The position numbers and the translations under genes are program-made. A stretch of 64,000 nt of DNA from Crocodylus rhombifer (lineage: Eukaryota; Chordata; Crocodylia; Crocodylidae), in NCBI GenBank assembly GCA_038503035.1, contig JAVSML010001158.1:260565-324564 (forward strand), read 5' to 3'. Every line of letters begins with the position of its first letter. Position 1 is the stretch's first letter. Positions 35,901 through 47,849 of the stretch are shown here, in pieces. A model generated the notes under the pieces. The model was not told the DNA's origin, searched no databases, and was given only the letters and a program-made list of their open reading frames with translations.

Positions 35901-38900
35901 GACAAAACTTCACATGTGCATTCCTCAAACTGGAATATAAAATCTTTTAATATATCACTTGGCTCTTTGGAAGAAACTTGGCCAGAAATTAAAATAATAT
36001 ATCTACAGGTTTGTCCTCACTTCAGAAATGCCATACCTGAGCTAGCCTGGATAACATGGGTGTAGGTTAACCAAGACAATATAGGTCATGATAGACTAAT
36101 TTACTCCCTTTTTAATTAAGGCTGTATGCAGCTCTTTCATTCCTACCTGGATGGATACCAGAATCTGATTTGTCTAAGTTAAAGTTACCTTGGGTCTCAT
36201 TACATTACCAGGTAATCACTCTCTTTTACCCTAAGTCCTGCCATTCTAAGTACTGCCATTCATTCCTGAATTTTTTAACACAAACATATTCAACCTAGAG
36301 CAAAGAGCTGCTGCCCTACATGAAAAGTCCTACTGGAATTTAGAGATTAAATACTTCTGATACCTGTACATCTTCAGAAAAGAGTTGAAACCTCGCAATG
36401 GAATATAAACCAGTGTGTTTGTCCTGGTCCTGTATACGAATCTCCAGAAATGAACATGTGTGGTATCACCATCAGACTGCTCTGATAAAAGCAGGGCAGA
36501 ACAAAGAACTCTTTGTTCAACATGTTTCAACTGAACCACACAGGAAGTTCATTGTCTCCACCCGAAATCAAAAGTGACTCATCTTTGACAGGTAGAATGA
36601 CACTGACTTTATCTACTATGGCATTCATGCTAAAGCCTGGGTAGGACCATGCAGATTCTGAACTTATTGAACAACATATTTTCTAAAATGCACAGTCAAT
36701 GGAGTTCCATAATTTGAGGATCTGGATATAATAATCTTTTGCATAAAACTTATGCCCATACTGCCAGTATGTTTACAAGCAGAATGGGCTACCTTTCCTC
36801 TGTTCATCAGTGAGAGATTTTTCTTCCACACTACCTGGAGTGGGGGGACAGAAGATGCACTTAACAGTTCATTCTTGTTTTAGGGATGCTTGGCAAACCA
36901 GCTTAAACTTAAGAGGTGAGACTAGACCCTTTAAAACTTAAACTAACCTTAAAAGTGTCTTTCATAACTTGGGTTCTCCATGCATTGTATTTACTTGAAA
37001 TGTTCCAGTTCATTTCCAAGATTAGTTCAAAAATTGTGAAAATTTGTAAAATTATTTTCATTTTTTCAGATTTTTCAAGCAGACATTTTTGGTTTTTGTA
37101 GCTAGCCCTCAATTATATCTTTTCATTTTTCAATTACATGTTTTTCCTTTCCTTCATTTTCATCTTTTTTCCTATCAATTTTACTTGCTTTGTTCCAGTT
37201 GGTTTTTTTAAATAATATTTTTTTTTTAAAAACCAGAAAAGAAAGTTAAAATATTTAACTAAAAATGTGGTTGTTCCTGTGTTCTGTTTTTTTTAAAGGT
37301 GTCAAGACTGGAGTTTTGATGCAGAAGTGGGGTTTGTACTTGCTAGCTGCTATGAAATGAAAGAAAAAAAAGTTTTTTGTTCAAAGAATTTCAGTTGGTT
37401 TTATTTACTCCCCCAGTCTGCATCTCATGAGGCCTTGGAACAAAGCATTCAGTTCTATTTACCTCACTGAAAAGAAAAAATGGACAAAATGAAGAGGGAT
37501 CAAAGTGCATCAACAAGATGTACTCACAGCATTATAAAGGCTGACTTAAGAATAAACTGTTAGAAAACATAAGATAATTTCAAATAAATATTTGGATTTA
37601 AATATTTACAATATTCTTAATATTTATCAGACCAGTTCCCTGCAAGTTGTGATTTCCTTACCAAGGATGAATTTAGGTCCTACTGTTGTAGCCATGTTGC
37701 AGCTAGGTTGGCATTATTTAGGGTGGTTCATGGCAATGTGTTAAGAAGCAGGCTGGCATCAAGATCATCTGAATAGCTTTTATTTAATGCATTAAACCAT
37801 AGCTATCTAACACCCAGGCAGCATGAGGCATGGATTACATTACTGAGGGCCCCTCACAACTCCCCAAGGAGCTCTCCTGCTGTGCAGGCAGCCCAGCATG
37901 CTCTTACCTGTTGCCTACACAGCAAAAGCAGTCTCCTTCCCTGCAAACACCCAGTGATGTGAGCTCCACTCTGCCACACGTGTAAACCCTCACCCTTCCA
38001 GCCACAACTGCTGTCTATTTGCAGTGCGACCAGCCAACTCCTGCCTTTCTCACATGTAGCAAGTGCAGCATGGACACCTTGGTGACTTTGGTGAAGGACA
38101 GCAAGGCATCCTGAACCACCTAGTTGCCATAGCAGGAGCAACAGCATGGGAGGGAGGGCAGTGACAGCCAGGAAGGATCTTGTGGGTGGCACGCTAGCCT
38201 TTTGGGGGCTGCATAAGAAAGACACTTTCACACTGAGGCACTAAATTCCTCATCAGTGCAGCTAGGAACCTCCCACTTGCTTTCACCCTCCAAGAGATAT
38301 ATGAGCCCACGTCATAGAAAGTGTAATCATGGCTGAGACCAAAACATTCTTTTTGGATCTTGGCTTAAGAAACAGCATTACAATCAGCCAAGAGGGGCTG
38401 GATGTTACCCCACGTGGTGGGCCAATAGGGGGTGCTCCTGCATTGAGCTACCCTCTTCACTGCACCTGACCACTTCAAGGATCTGAGTGCCTCCCTAAGG
38501 GTGCCTCACATCCAGCTGACCCCCTTCCTGGAGCACATCTGCAAGCCTCGGGGTAACGTACACACCACCCAGAGTCTGGACTGATCTTGGACCTGTGGCC
38601 CCCTGGGAAACAAAGGTCTAGTAATCCTTGCAGATACTTGACCCACTGCATGAACTTGGTCTGCTTCCCTCAGTCTGAAGCACAAATAGTGGTCTCCCTT
38701 AGTCAGCCAAACCAAGGGGACCCCAAAAACTAATCTAGACCCTCTCCCAATAAGTCTCCCATGTAGATACAAAGGAGAACCTTATTGGTTACAAGGAGTA
38801 GGTTTGGAATAGGGTACAGGGTAGACCAATATCAGAGAAATACCTTAGAGCAAACAGTGGCATGGTAGCCTTTGATCATGCATCTGAGTTACTGCAAGCT

Positions 38901-41900
38901 ATATATCTAGTTAGATCTCAGGTGGGTTACTCACAAGTATTATGCAGAGGCAGGTGGAGATTTCCTCTGGAGGCAAACAGTTCCTTGACCATGAGTTTCA
39001 AGAGAGAGAGAGTTTCAGATGGTCCAGCTTCTCTGTGAGTTTTCATCATGGCTACTGACCCTCTTCCTGGGCAGTCCTTCACTTATAAAGACCTTATGAC
39101 ATCTTTACCTGATCCAATAAAGGCCAGCAACTGTTGGCTGCCAGCCAACCAATTTTAAATGCATCACTGTTTGCCAGGTAAACTGGTAGGGTCTCTAGCC
39201 CCCTCCCAGTCATGATGACATTGCTTACAACAATAAGGAGTTTAAGGCCCCCCACCCATGTGTGTGAGGCCAGTCACATAGGCATAGGGAACAGGGATGG
39301 GGCCTGTGTGATCCAGAGATTCAGCTGATTCGGCAGCAGCCAAATTGCTGAATCAGATTTGCCTGAATCAATTCAGGACAGTGGTTTGAATTATCGAATC
39401 AAATCACTCTCCCCTGAATCATCCAAATCCAAATCCAAAGTGAATACTAGCCACTTTGGACATGCCTAAAAAGCATGTGCTAAAACTACAAGAGTGGGAA
39501 TAATCTGTCATAGCCACCTGTGCTAAAAGCCTTCATTTCTTACTTATTATCAATAGCAGTTCTGGCAATCAAAAGCCCACTACCTAGGAGGCTGGTAAAG
39601 TGAAATTCATTGGCCTGGCTCTGAAAAGTGGTTTGTAAATTCAAACAAGCACCTAACCTCATCACCAGAACTGAAGCCAACTTTGTACAGCTCAAAACAC
39701 AAAACCTGCCAACAATCTCTAGTACCCACAAAAACTGAACACCAGAATCTATCAAAAACAACAAAACCCAACTACTTGTGAGGGCACATTCCTCATCAAA
39801 AAAACACTCTGCCTCCAGTCTCTCAGGCCTGATCCTGAGAAGAAACAATTTACAAACCACTTTTCACAGCTGGGCCTGTGAACTTCACTTCATCAGCCTC
39901 CTAAATACAGAAACTCATGGACTCAATATAGACAGTGGAATTCTGACACACTGTGACCTCCCTGACATCTGACTCCCCAAGTACCTCTGCACTTTTACCT
40001 GAGCTGCTACATCCCCCTTCCCCCCCAACCCCAGCTTTTCCCTCACCCCCAGTGCCTCCATTTCCATTTTCACTAACTACCTTTCTTGCCTGCATTGCAT
40101 GCTAGGCCAGCCTCTGACTTCTTTACTATTAATAGATTTCATGGACATTAGGGCTGGAAGGGACCTCAGGAGATCATTGAGTCCAGCCCCCTGCCCCAAG
40201 GGCAGGAAGTCAGCTTGGGTCAAAGGATCCCAGCAAGATAAGTATCCAAATGCTTCTTAAAGAAGCCCAGAGTACGTGCTTGCACCACCCCTGGAGGGAG
40301 ACTATTCCAGGCCTAGGGGGCTCAGACAGTAAAGAAGTTTTTCCTTATGTCCAGCCTAAAACAGTCTTGAAGGAGTTTGTGACCATTGGTCCTTGTCATC
40401 CCTTGTGGTGCTGTGGTGAACAGGCCTTCCCCCAGATCCTGATGCACATCCTTGATGTACTTATAGACTGCCACAAAGTCGACCCTGAGCCTGAACTTTT
40501 CCAGGCTGAAGAGTCCCATAGCTTTCAGCCTGTCTTCAGAAGGCCTATTCTCCTGCCCTCTGATCATACGCGTGGATCTCCTCTGGACTCTCTCAAGCTT
40601 CTCTACATCCTTCCTGAATTGTGGAGCCCAGAATTGGATTCAGTACTCCAGCTGTGGCCTCATGAAGGCTGAGTACAGTGGGAGAATGATAATCTTGAGA
40701 TTTACTTCAGAAGCATCTATGGATGCAAGCCAGAGTTTCATTTCCTTTACCAGCTGCAACATTGCATTGGTGGCTCATGTTCATCTTGTGGTCAGTCACA
40801 ACCCTCAAGTCCCTTTTGGCCTTGGTGCTAGCAAATGTAGTACTGCTGAGCCTATAAGCATGCCGCGGGGGGGTTTCTCCCGAGTTGGAGTACCTTACAG
40901 TCCAATTCTGTATCCACGTCATTGATAAAGACATTGAAGAGAACAGGTCCAAGGTCCTTCCATCCAGAAACAGCACACACTCACACACCAACTGCAGGTG
41001 CTTCCTCAGCCTGACAAAGGGTTTTTCAACCCGAAAGCTGGCACCCCAGGCAGCTAAGCTGAGTTCACCTGGAGCCTCACAACTTCACTGCAACCAGCAA
41101 GCCTCAAGCCTGTCAAAGACACGACAGGTCTGGGCTTTCCCCAGCCAGGACTGTGTGCATGCGTGTGGTAGCTTGAGGTTATGGTGCCTCCTACCCACCT
41201 TTCACCAGAGGGATCCTCAGTCCTGGCATTTACAGGGTTGCTGCACTGCCCTCAGTCCCACCAGGCCTCCCTGATTCTGGCAGAGTGCAGTTTTAGTGGT
41301 CATGCCCAGGACCTGGGGCCTCCTCCTTCCCCATAGCCCCAGCCCATACTTCCAAGTTTGTCCTGGCAGGAGAGCAAGCTCAGTAGGGACATGTTCTTCC
41401 CCTGCTGGCTGGTGATGCAGTGAGTGCCCCCTCCACTTTCAAAAGCGGGACAGTAACTGGTTTAAAAAAATCAAATGGAAATAGGTGCACATGGAGCGAG
41501 GAAGATGGCATTGGAGAGCTCCAGCAGCAGGAGATTCACCTTGAGGAACACCAACTGCTTCACCAAATCAGAATCCAAGCAGGTGCGGTGGGGTGTCACA
41601 ACATCCCCAGCAATGCTGAACACTCTCTTGCACAGAACACTGGTTGGTGGACAGGACAGGTGTTCCCAGACAACTGTGGCCAGATCCTTCCACATCTGGC
41701 TGCAGCTTGCCCAGTAGGCCAACAGGTCACAGTCCAGCGGCTCCACATCCTCAGTGAGATAGGTAGCCACTGAAGCCTCAGCGCTATTTGTCCAAGGCTG
41801 GGGTCTGGTGCGTGTGGACACTAGCATTGAAGCCATGCCCATGGCCCACGTTGGCAGTGGCTGGCATGGAGGAGACTGGCTGGTGCTGATGCTGGTGCTT

Positions 41901-44532
41901 GGAGTCCTGTCACAGGAAAGTGGATCCCCCTCTTCCACATCCCCTCACCTCTGCCCTTCTGCCTCCCTGACTGTTGACCAACACCTGCGTCCAGTGATCG
42001 AGGGTTTTGGTGCTGGCAGTGCACATGCTTCCCTTCACCCTCAGGTCACACATGCCCGCCAGCATGTGGACTGTACTGGACCACAAGGGATCCAGCTGTC
42101 TCCTGATGCCCTTCTTCAGCCGCATCACCAGTGCCTGCACGTCCAGTGACAGCAACTTGCCCCAGCCCAGAACACCGATCCCCTGGAACTTCTCCATTTG
42201 GTTCTCCAGTTCCCTCACTATGGGGATCACCTGGCTAAGGGGGGCATTGCCAGCACTGAGGGTCTCAGTGGCCTTAAGGAAGGGGTTGAGAACCACCAAG
42301 ATCTTGGAGATGGTACCCCACTCAGCTCTGTTAAGGGGACCGCTGATCCCAATCTCCCTGAGCAAGGCCATCTCATGGATGGCCTTCTGTTGCTCCACCA
42401 GCCTTTCGAGCACCGGGTATGTGGAGTTCCACCGAGTCTCCACATCCTGCATGATTTTGTGCTGTGGGATGCTCAGCTCTTCCTGTTTCTCCAGGAGTAT
42501 CTTGCCCCTCTTGATGCTGTGGTGGAAGTAGCCCTCTACCTTCCTGCATTTTGAAATGAGCTGGCTGGTAGTGGTAGTGGCAGGGCCATCATCTCTGACT
42601 ATGAGATGCAGCCTGTGTGCCACACAGCAGATGCCTTGACCATATTGACCCTGTTGCTGGTGACCATGAACCTACGGGTGAGCTCACCCTGCCCAATGAG
42701 CCACCCCGTACCATGTAGTTCATTGCTACCATGATCTCCCTTGCCATGTGGGACTCATCCAGCACCTCGGCTTGGAAGAAAGCCCACCAATGGCCTGACC
42801 GATCACACCAGTGCCCTGTGAGGGAGAGGTAGACATGATCGCCACCCTGGCTGCTCCAGATGTCTGAGGTGAAGTGCAAGGCTACCTGTGGCCTTGCCTT
42901 GCATAGCTCTTCCCTCAAGTACTCCCCGCATGCCTCAGGGGGGGGCACCACCGTCCTGGTAAAGGTGGTGCATGTGGGCACTTGGTAAGATGGGGCCATG
43001 AGCACCATAAGCTGCCTGAATCCTGGCCGCTCAACTAAGGAGAAGGTCTCGTTATCCAGAGCAAACATCTCCCCAATGTTCTGGGTGTTCTTGCTTGCCT
43101 TGGGAACACCCCCTTTGTCTGCAGCTTTCTCCCACTGCTTCAGGGTGGCCTGCCTCTGTTTCAGGGGGGACGGGGGCTTTGGAGTGAGCGAGAAACTTTC
43201 CATTGGGCACACTATCACTGGTGCCAGGCTGAGCAGGAAGAAGGGCAGGGGGTGCTGCCTCCTGAGATGCAGCAGCATCACTGTGATGGTGAAGTGTTTC
43301 ACCTCCTTGCTCTAGCTGATCTGCCTTCGGCAGTACTGGCAGATAGCAAACCTGGGATCATCTTCCACCTCAAAATGATCCAACACTACACTATTCCCCT
43401 GCTTCTGGGTTGAGGATGGGGATCCTGCCTTATCTTGCTCCTCAGCAGGCTGAGGCGCAACAGCAGGAAGAGCTGACTAGGCTGAGCCACTTGCCTGAGC
43501 CTCTACAACCTTTATCTCAACCTCCTCCAAGGTGCTTTCCAGAGAAGGAGACCTGGGTCTAGGGGAACTTTGATGGGTGTGGAGCACAAACTCAGATTCC
43601 TCCTCAGTCCCCAGAATTGCTTTAGCTAGGGAGCTCAGTCCCCTGGTTCCAGCTTCAGCTCCTCCTCTGGCACTGAGAGGCTTATGCTGGGAAATGAAAT
43701 TGGAGTGGAGGAGACTAATTCCATGATAGAGCATTACTGTCTACACATGCAGACACTGTGCAGTAAATGAGTCAACTGTATAGTTAATTAGGTACCTGCA
43801 AAATTAACCGTGTCATAGTTACTACACAGTAGTTCATGTGTAGACCCCAACCAGAAATAAATTTGCTTCCAGGCTGCCTGGGCAGCAGGGGGCAGGAGAA
43901 CAATCCCCTCCCTTGGAGGGAATGTCCACTTGCCTCTGCAGCAGGCAGTTGCCCCACAATGTCCACTTGCCATTCAATGTACACTTTCCCCAGCAGCAGG
44001 CAGTTCCTGCCCCTGGCTCTGTGATAGCTTGGAGCTTCCCCTAGCTGCTGCAGAGTGGGAGCAAATCTGCTCAGTAAAAGGAAGTTGTGTAGATGTGCTC
44101 CTTGGTAGGCTTCCTGTGTATGCTGGCTAGGATTAGATGTGCTCCTGGGTAGGCTTGGTGTGGCAGTATCGTAATCTGTGAGGTTGAACAGAGGTGTGAT
44201 CTTTTTTACTGTACAATAAGCCTACTTTGAATTAATAGCACATGTAGCTGCACACTCTGTGACCAACATCTTGGATGCTGCAGTCTTCTCAGTGACATGG
44301 TACTAAGTAACATTGCAGAGATATTTTTCCCCCTTTGCTTTCCAAAAATACAGTGCTAGGTTTTAGAGTAGGGGAAGAAGGTTACGAACAGTAGAAAAGA
44401 ATGCAGGGTAGCCTTTTTTTAACAATGCATCACAATACCTTTGCTCTCAGACTTCTGAGGTCCTTGGCTCCCCCTCTCCTGTGAAGAAGACTGAAATTTC
44501 ACCTCTGTATAATTCACCTCTTCTTTGCTCAT
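32965..44532 (-). CDS. lectin gene 2: CLEC2/CD69-like receptor with ITIM-like tail, 186 aa, five coding exons
   Basis: Predicted type II membrane C-type lectin-like receptor. Coding exons on the minus strand are 44439-44532, 35355-35453, 34709-34860, 34117-34220 and 32965-33076. All introns are GT...AG, phases match, and 561 nt end in TAA. Residues 1-31 are the tail with VNYTEV at 6-11, from an exon almost identical to that of gene 1 but lacking nine codons. The membrane span covers about residues 40-63. There is no stalk exon: the span exon joins directly to the lectin domain (SSCLRCPDQW, 66-75), as in CLEC2 and CD69. WIGL is at 127-130, WAWEDG at 138-143, and cysteines at 160, 173 and 181. 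N-glycosylation sequons are in WNSSRE and RNRTSY. The 99-, 152- and 104-nt exon sizes are usual for the family. The first coding intron is about 9 kb and holds CR1 and hAT copies. The weakest point is the choice of tail exon, which comes from duplicated unit B. The lectin exons are firm. Confidence 0.8.
33440..33725. repeat. Harbinger-type MITE, unit A
   Basis: Contains 'gatgctatgtcgctgtagtgatgcac' and a right end 'gcaatgtgtagatgc' similar to the MITE at 13129-13342. The unit B counterpart is at about 60003-60285, so the insertion predates the duplication. Confidence 0.45.
35454..37690. other. gene 2 intron sequence, no repeat named
   Basis: Part of the long first coding intron of gene 2. 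It contains an AT-rich stretch at 37000-37400 and a possible 42-nt exon (36793-36834). Nothing else was recognised. Confidence 0.4.
37691..38250 (-). other. possible transposon remnant
   Basis: A minus-strand open frame (37854-38231) has a composition like the broken transposase remnants elsewhere in the window, but I recognise no domain. It is not convincing as a gene because no homologous exon or splice pattern is visible. Confidence 0.25.
38270..39260. repeat. unclassified interspersed repeat, LTR-like
   Basis: About 1 kb of unique-looking sequence with a TATA-like TTTATAAG on the minus strand near 39079-39086 and a plus-strand AATAAA near 39115. No termini or target duplication were defined, so the LTR idea is weak. 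Confidence 0.25.
39295..39445. repeat. hAT-type repeat fragment related to 31.47-32.21 kb
   Basis: The sequence 'gattcagctgattcggcagcagccaaattgctgaatc' and 'cctgaatcaattcagg' is the same style as the outer arms of the fold-back element at 31470-32211. Confidence 0.4.
39583..39906. repeat. inverted pair of retroelement fragments
   Basis: The block 39583-39642 (ggctggtaaagtgaaattc to aaaagtggtttgtaaattc) recurs inverted at 39843-39906. The right copy extends into a frame ending ETHGLNIDSGILTHC, reminiscent of the C-terminus of R4/Dong or Penelope-like elements. The two arms could fold into a hairpin with a loop of about 200 nt. Confidence 0.45.
40133..40992 (-). mobile_element. CR1 LINE 3' part, minus strand
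   Basis: The 3' end is at 40133 (…GGTCCCTTCCAGCCCTAATG…TGAAATCTA on the minus strand). Upstream are ORF2 C-terminal fragments in two frames (40322-40567 and 40707-40991), including WIQNWTVRYSNSGE and RDLRVVTDHKMN. It is frameshifted and 5'-truncated. It lies in the gene 2 long intron. Confidence 0.85.
41205..43725 (-). mobile_element. hAT transposon copy, minus strand, truncated at its 5' side
   Basis: The element holds a broken hAT transposase (next entry). Its 3' flank (41205-41420) and N-terminal coding part are shared with the shorter copy in unit B (53096-54053). It stops abruptly at about 43725 where unit B begins, so its 5' terminus is lost. Confidence 0.7.
41471..43302 (-). pseudogene. 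hAT-family (ZBED-like) transposase, frameshifted
   Basis: Three overlapping minus-strand frames (43302-42589, 42623-41910, 41938-41471) together cover an hAT transposase. The N-terminal part has LHFTSDIWSS, the usual start of the RNase H-like catalytic fold. The middle part has MAHRLHLIVRD and QDVETRWNSTYPVLERL. The C-terminal part has the hATC dimerisation region with ERVFS-like KRVFSIAGDVV and LVFLKVN. The breaks between frames and the lack of a single start show it is inactive. It probably derives from a ZBED-type hAT lineage. Confidence 0.85.
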
Positions 44533-46198
44533 TTCTGGAGAATAGCAAATGTGGATACTTTCTTAGTGGACAGTGATGGACAGTGCTGTTTAATGAAAAA
44601 TCAGTGGATGAATAAGGCATTCCACCCAGAGGTGAGAAATGAAAGGACACTGCTAAGATTGATATTAGAATTCCATACTACAACAGCAGTCAACAGGAGG
44701 AACAGAAACATAGAAAGGGCACGTTGAATTCACTATGTGAACCTCATCATCTCTCTCTTTCTGTAACCTCCCCTCTATTTATAAATATAAACAATAACTA
44801 TGTATTTTGGTACCTCTGAGTCTCACAAAAAAATATGTAAATGGAACACCCTAACCATTTTTATATTAGTTACAATGCTTTACATTGCAAATTTGTCAGG
44901 CCTGGGCAGTACCATGCAGCATGTTCATACAGTGTCTGGCACAACAGCACCCTCATTTGCTGGAGCTGCAAAGCAGTGGGGTAAGAAAAATTATAGTCAC
45001 AGTGGGCCAGGTTCTATTCCATCTATTAGCACCAAGGTGGATTTAGGCACCTATGTACAGCCTTATTCCATCCCTGAAAAAAATTGTGGAACACTGTCAT
45101 CTTACAGTGTATGAGTTACACAGAGCAGTGAGCCAGAGGAAGATGCATCTGCCTTTTTCATTAACATTTTTCCAGGATTTAAGTGGAGTGAAACAGGAAC
45201 ACATGTAGGCATCTCACAAAACACTTTGACCTGCTGGGTGTGACTACACATGCAATAACTCCAGTCTAAGCTTACACTGGTGTAAACTAATTTGGTGTGA
45301 GCCTTTTCGGGCAGCCATCTACACATGCGGGATTAGGGAAAAGATTTGGACCCAGTTTCCTGCAGTCCTGCAATAGGCCCCTGCTGCCACCATGGGGAGC
45401 TTTAGGCTCTGGTAGCAGCTGCAAGCACCTGGCAGCCATCTTCAAAATCCAGCCCTGCCCTCTGCTCCCTAACCAGCCCCTTCCTTGCCCGAGAGCGGTG
45501 TGCCAAGTGCAAGGACAGGATATGGAAGCTCTTTTTTTGGCTACTCTGCCTTCCCATGCTATGGCTGCTCCAGCACCTGCCCCTGGCAGCAATGACCAGC
45601 ACCCCGTGCTCCTGCTGGCCAATGTGCTGGCCCTACTGGCCCACTGCACTGACCGCTGCCTGTCCAATGGCTGTTTTGCCCCACCCAGCTCCCCCATGTG
45701 CCCACCATCTTGAGTACTGACTGCTGTCCCAGGACCACCATCACCACTGTGCCCCTGCTGACACCAGGGAGGGATTCCACAATGCTACTGCCAGGGCTGC
45801 CATCACTCTCCTGGGCCTCCACTCTCTCACATCTTGGTTTGCTGGGTCAGCCAGCACTGGTGGCTGCCAAGACCACATTAACGCAGAGGCAAACTAGGCA
45901 CATGCCTAGGGCCCTGAGCTGCTGGGGGAATAGGCCCTTTGCTCCATGGCAGCTGAATGGACCCACCCACTACCCTTCCCTTCCCTTCCCTTCCCCTTCC
46001 CTCCCCTCCACCAGCCTCACTGCCATGGTGCTTCCTGGCAGTAGCTCTGTGCCCCACTCCCCATGAGCGGCAGCACCAGGGTGTGGAGGGAGGTATCAAC
46101 CGGCCCAGGGCCCATGAGTTTCTTGGTCTAGGGCCCACTAAGAGATTAATCTAGCTCTGGTGCCTGCACATCGTCTAGCACACCTGGGATGATATACA

Positions 46199-47082
46199 GT
46201 GGCTGGATGGCTTCTTCATGACCCAGACCACCTACCGGGACCTGCTCCAGCAGCTGTAGCCCACCTGGAGCAGCAACAAACCAGCATACACCGTGTCCTC
46301 CCCACAGACACCCAGCTGGCCTTCGTTGTGCTAAAGTTGGCCACACCTGCCAGCCTCTGGTATATTCGGCACCTGTTTGGCATGGACAAGACCACCTCTG
46401 GGGAGGCTACCCTGGAGGTGCACAGGGCCCTCCAGGATGTGCTTGGAACAACGTACTCTGTGTCTATGAACCCCTGGTGGTGGTGGCAGGTTTCTGTGTC
46501 CCAGGATTTCCCGAGTGTATCAGGGTGCTGGACAGGACCCACACCCCTGTCACCTCCACACTTCATGGAGACTGGCCCTACTACAGCTGATTCCATGTTC
46601 CTGCACGCCAGTGTGGACCACCATGGCACATTTACCCACATGAGCACCAGCTGTGTGGGCAGCTCCCACAACACCCACATGTTTCATAACTCCAGCTTGT
46701 TTCACAACTCCAGCCTTCATATCCGCTCATGGAGAGCGGGCACTTTGTGCTGGGCATGCTGGACTTGCAGCTCAGCGCTATCAGGATCCTGCCCCTGCTC
46801 ATCAGGGAAACTGCCTACCCACTCCTGCCCTGGCTCATGGGGCCCTACACCAGACACTTTAACAGGTGTCTGGGATGGACCAGTGCCCTGGTGGAGTGCG
46901 CCTTTGGCCGCCACAAGGGCCACCTGTGCTGCCTCACTGTCCGCCTCAAGGTCACCCAGTGCAACCTCTCCTGTGTCATCATCACAACTTGTATGTTACA
47001 TAATATCCACAAGACCCAGGGGGAGCTGTTCAGTGAGGCCTGGGTGGAGGAGGCACAGCGCACAGAGGATGCCTGGCAGTAG
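46199..47082 (+). pseudogene. Harbinger transposase, broken, unit B copy
   Basis: Same landmarks as 23167-24049: LKLATPASLWYIRHLFGM, the VLDRTH catalytic-Asp region near 46519-46541 in a different frame, and VECAFGRHKGH then TTCMLHNI near 46.89-47.0 kb. A 360-codon frame (46199-47281) is open by chance through the wrong frame for its second half. Frameshifts make it inactive. Confidence 0.8.
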
Positions 47083-47471
47083 GAGCACCACCTATTGCAA
47101 GGGCAGTGATAGTGGTGGGCCCTGCCCCTTCACCAAGGTCCCAGGAAAGCCATGCCTGCCCTGCTTGGTCTGGACTCTGCTAGCCAGAGGGGGAGCCAGC
47201 TGCACCAGAGGAGTACTGGCTGCCATCAGCCCTGGGCAATCTGCCTGCCTGTTGCACTTGCTGCAGCATATAGACTCATGAGGGAATGGTCAGAGGACAG
47301 CCCCAGGAGAGCCTCGCACCCACCAGTGGGGGCCAGAGCACCAGGCATGTCAGTAGAACCAGTCTTTATTCCTTTTACATCACACAGTGACTTCCCTCCT
47401 CAAAAAGCAGAGCCCCTCTACCACACACTGAACTTACCAACAATGAAAAATCCTCTTTTCTGTGCAAACTA

Positions 47472-47849
47472 CAGTATAAACTCTGTTAACCAGTACCTTA
47501 CAAGCCAGCATGCTCTACTAAGTGGCATGCCGGCTTGTAAGGTAAAGTGAAACCAGAAGTGCCCACCATGACACTTCTAGTTTCTCTGAGCCCCCATGGC
47601 CCAGGGCAAAGCAGCCTGCTCTGCCGAGCCCGCCATGGCCCTGGGGCATAACAGGCTCTGCGGAGCCTGCCTCTCTGTCCCACGGGGCTCACAGGGTCCG
47701 TGAGAGGGTCGGCAATGCCCTGGATGTGGCAAAGGAAGTGGTGGCTCAAACAGGCAAGGATGCCTGTTCAGGCCGCTCAATTAACCAGCATATTTTATTA
47801 TACAGGATCCCCCATTCCTTGGGGATGCCAGATAACAGAACTTTTACTG
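47472..47849. mobile_element. Tigger/pogo-type MITE nested in the Harbinger element, unit B
   Basis: Ends (TA)CAGTATAAACTCTGTTAA and, inward from the right, (TA)CAGTAAAAGTTCTGTTA. Orthologous to 24556-24924. Confidence 0.8.

Noticed and set aside
46199..47281. 360-codon plus-strand frame
   Set aside because: Only parts of it match Harbinger transposase. The second half is in the wrong frame, and the true VECAFGR region is in another frame.
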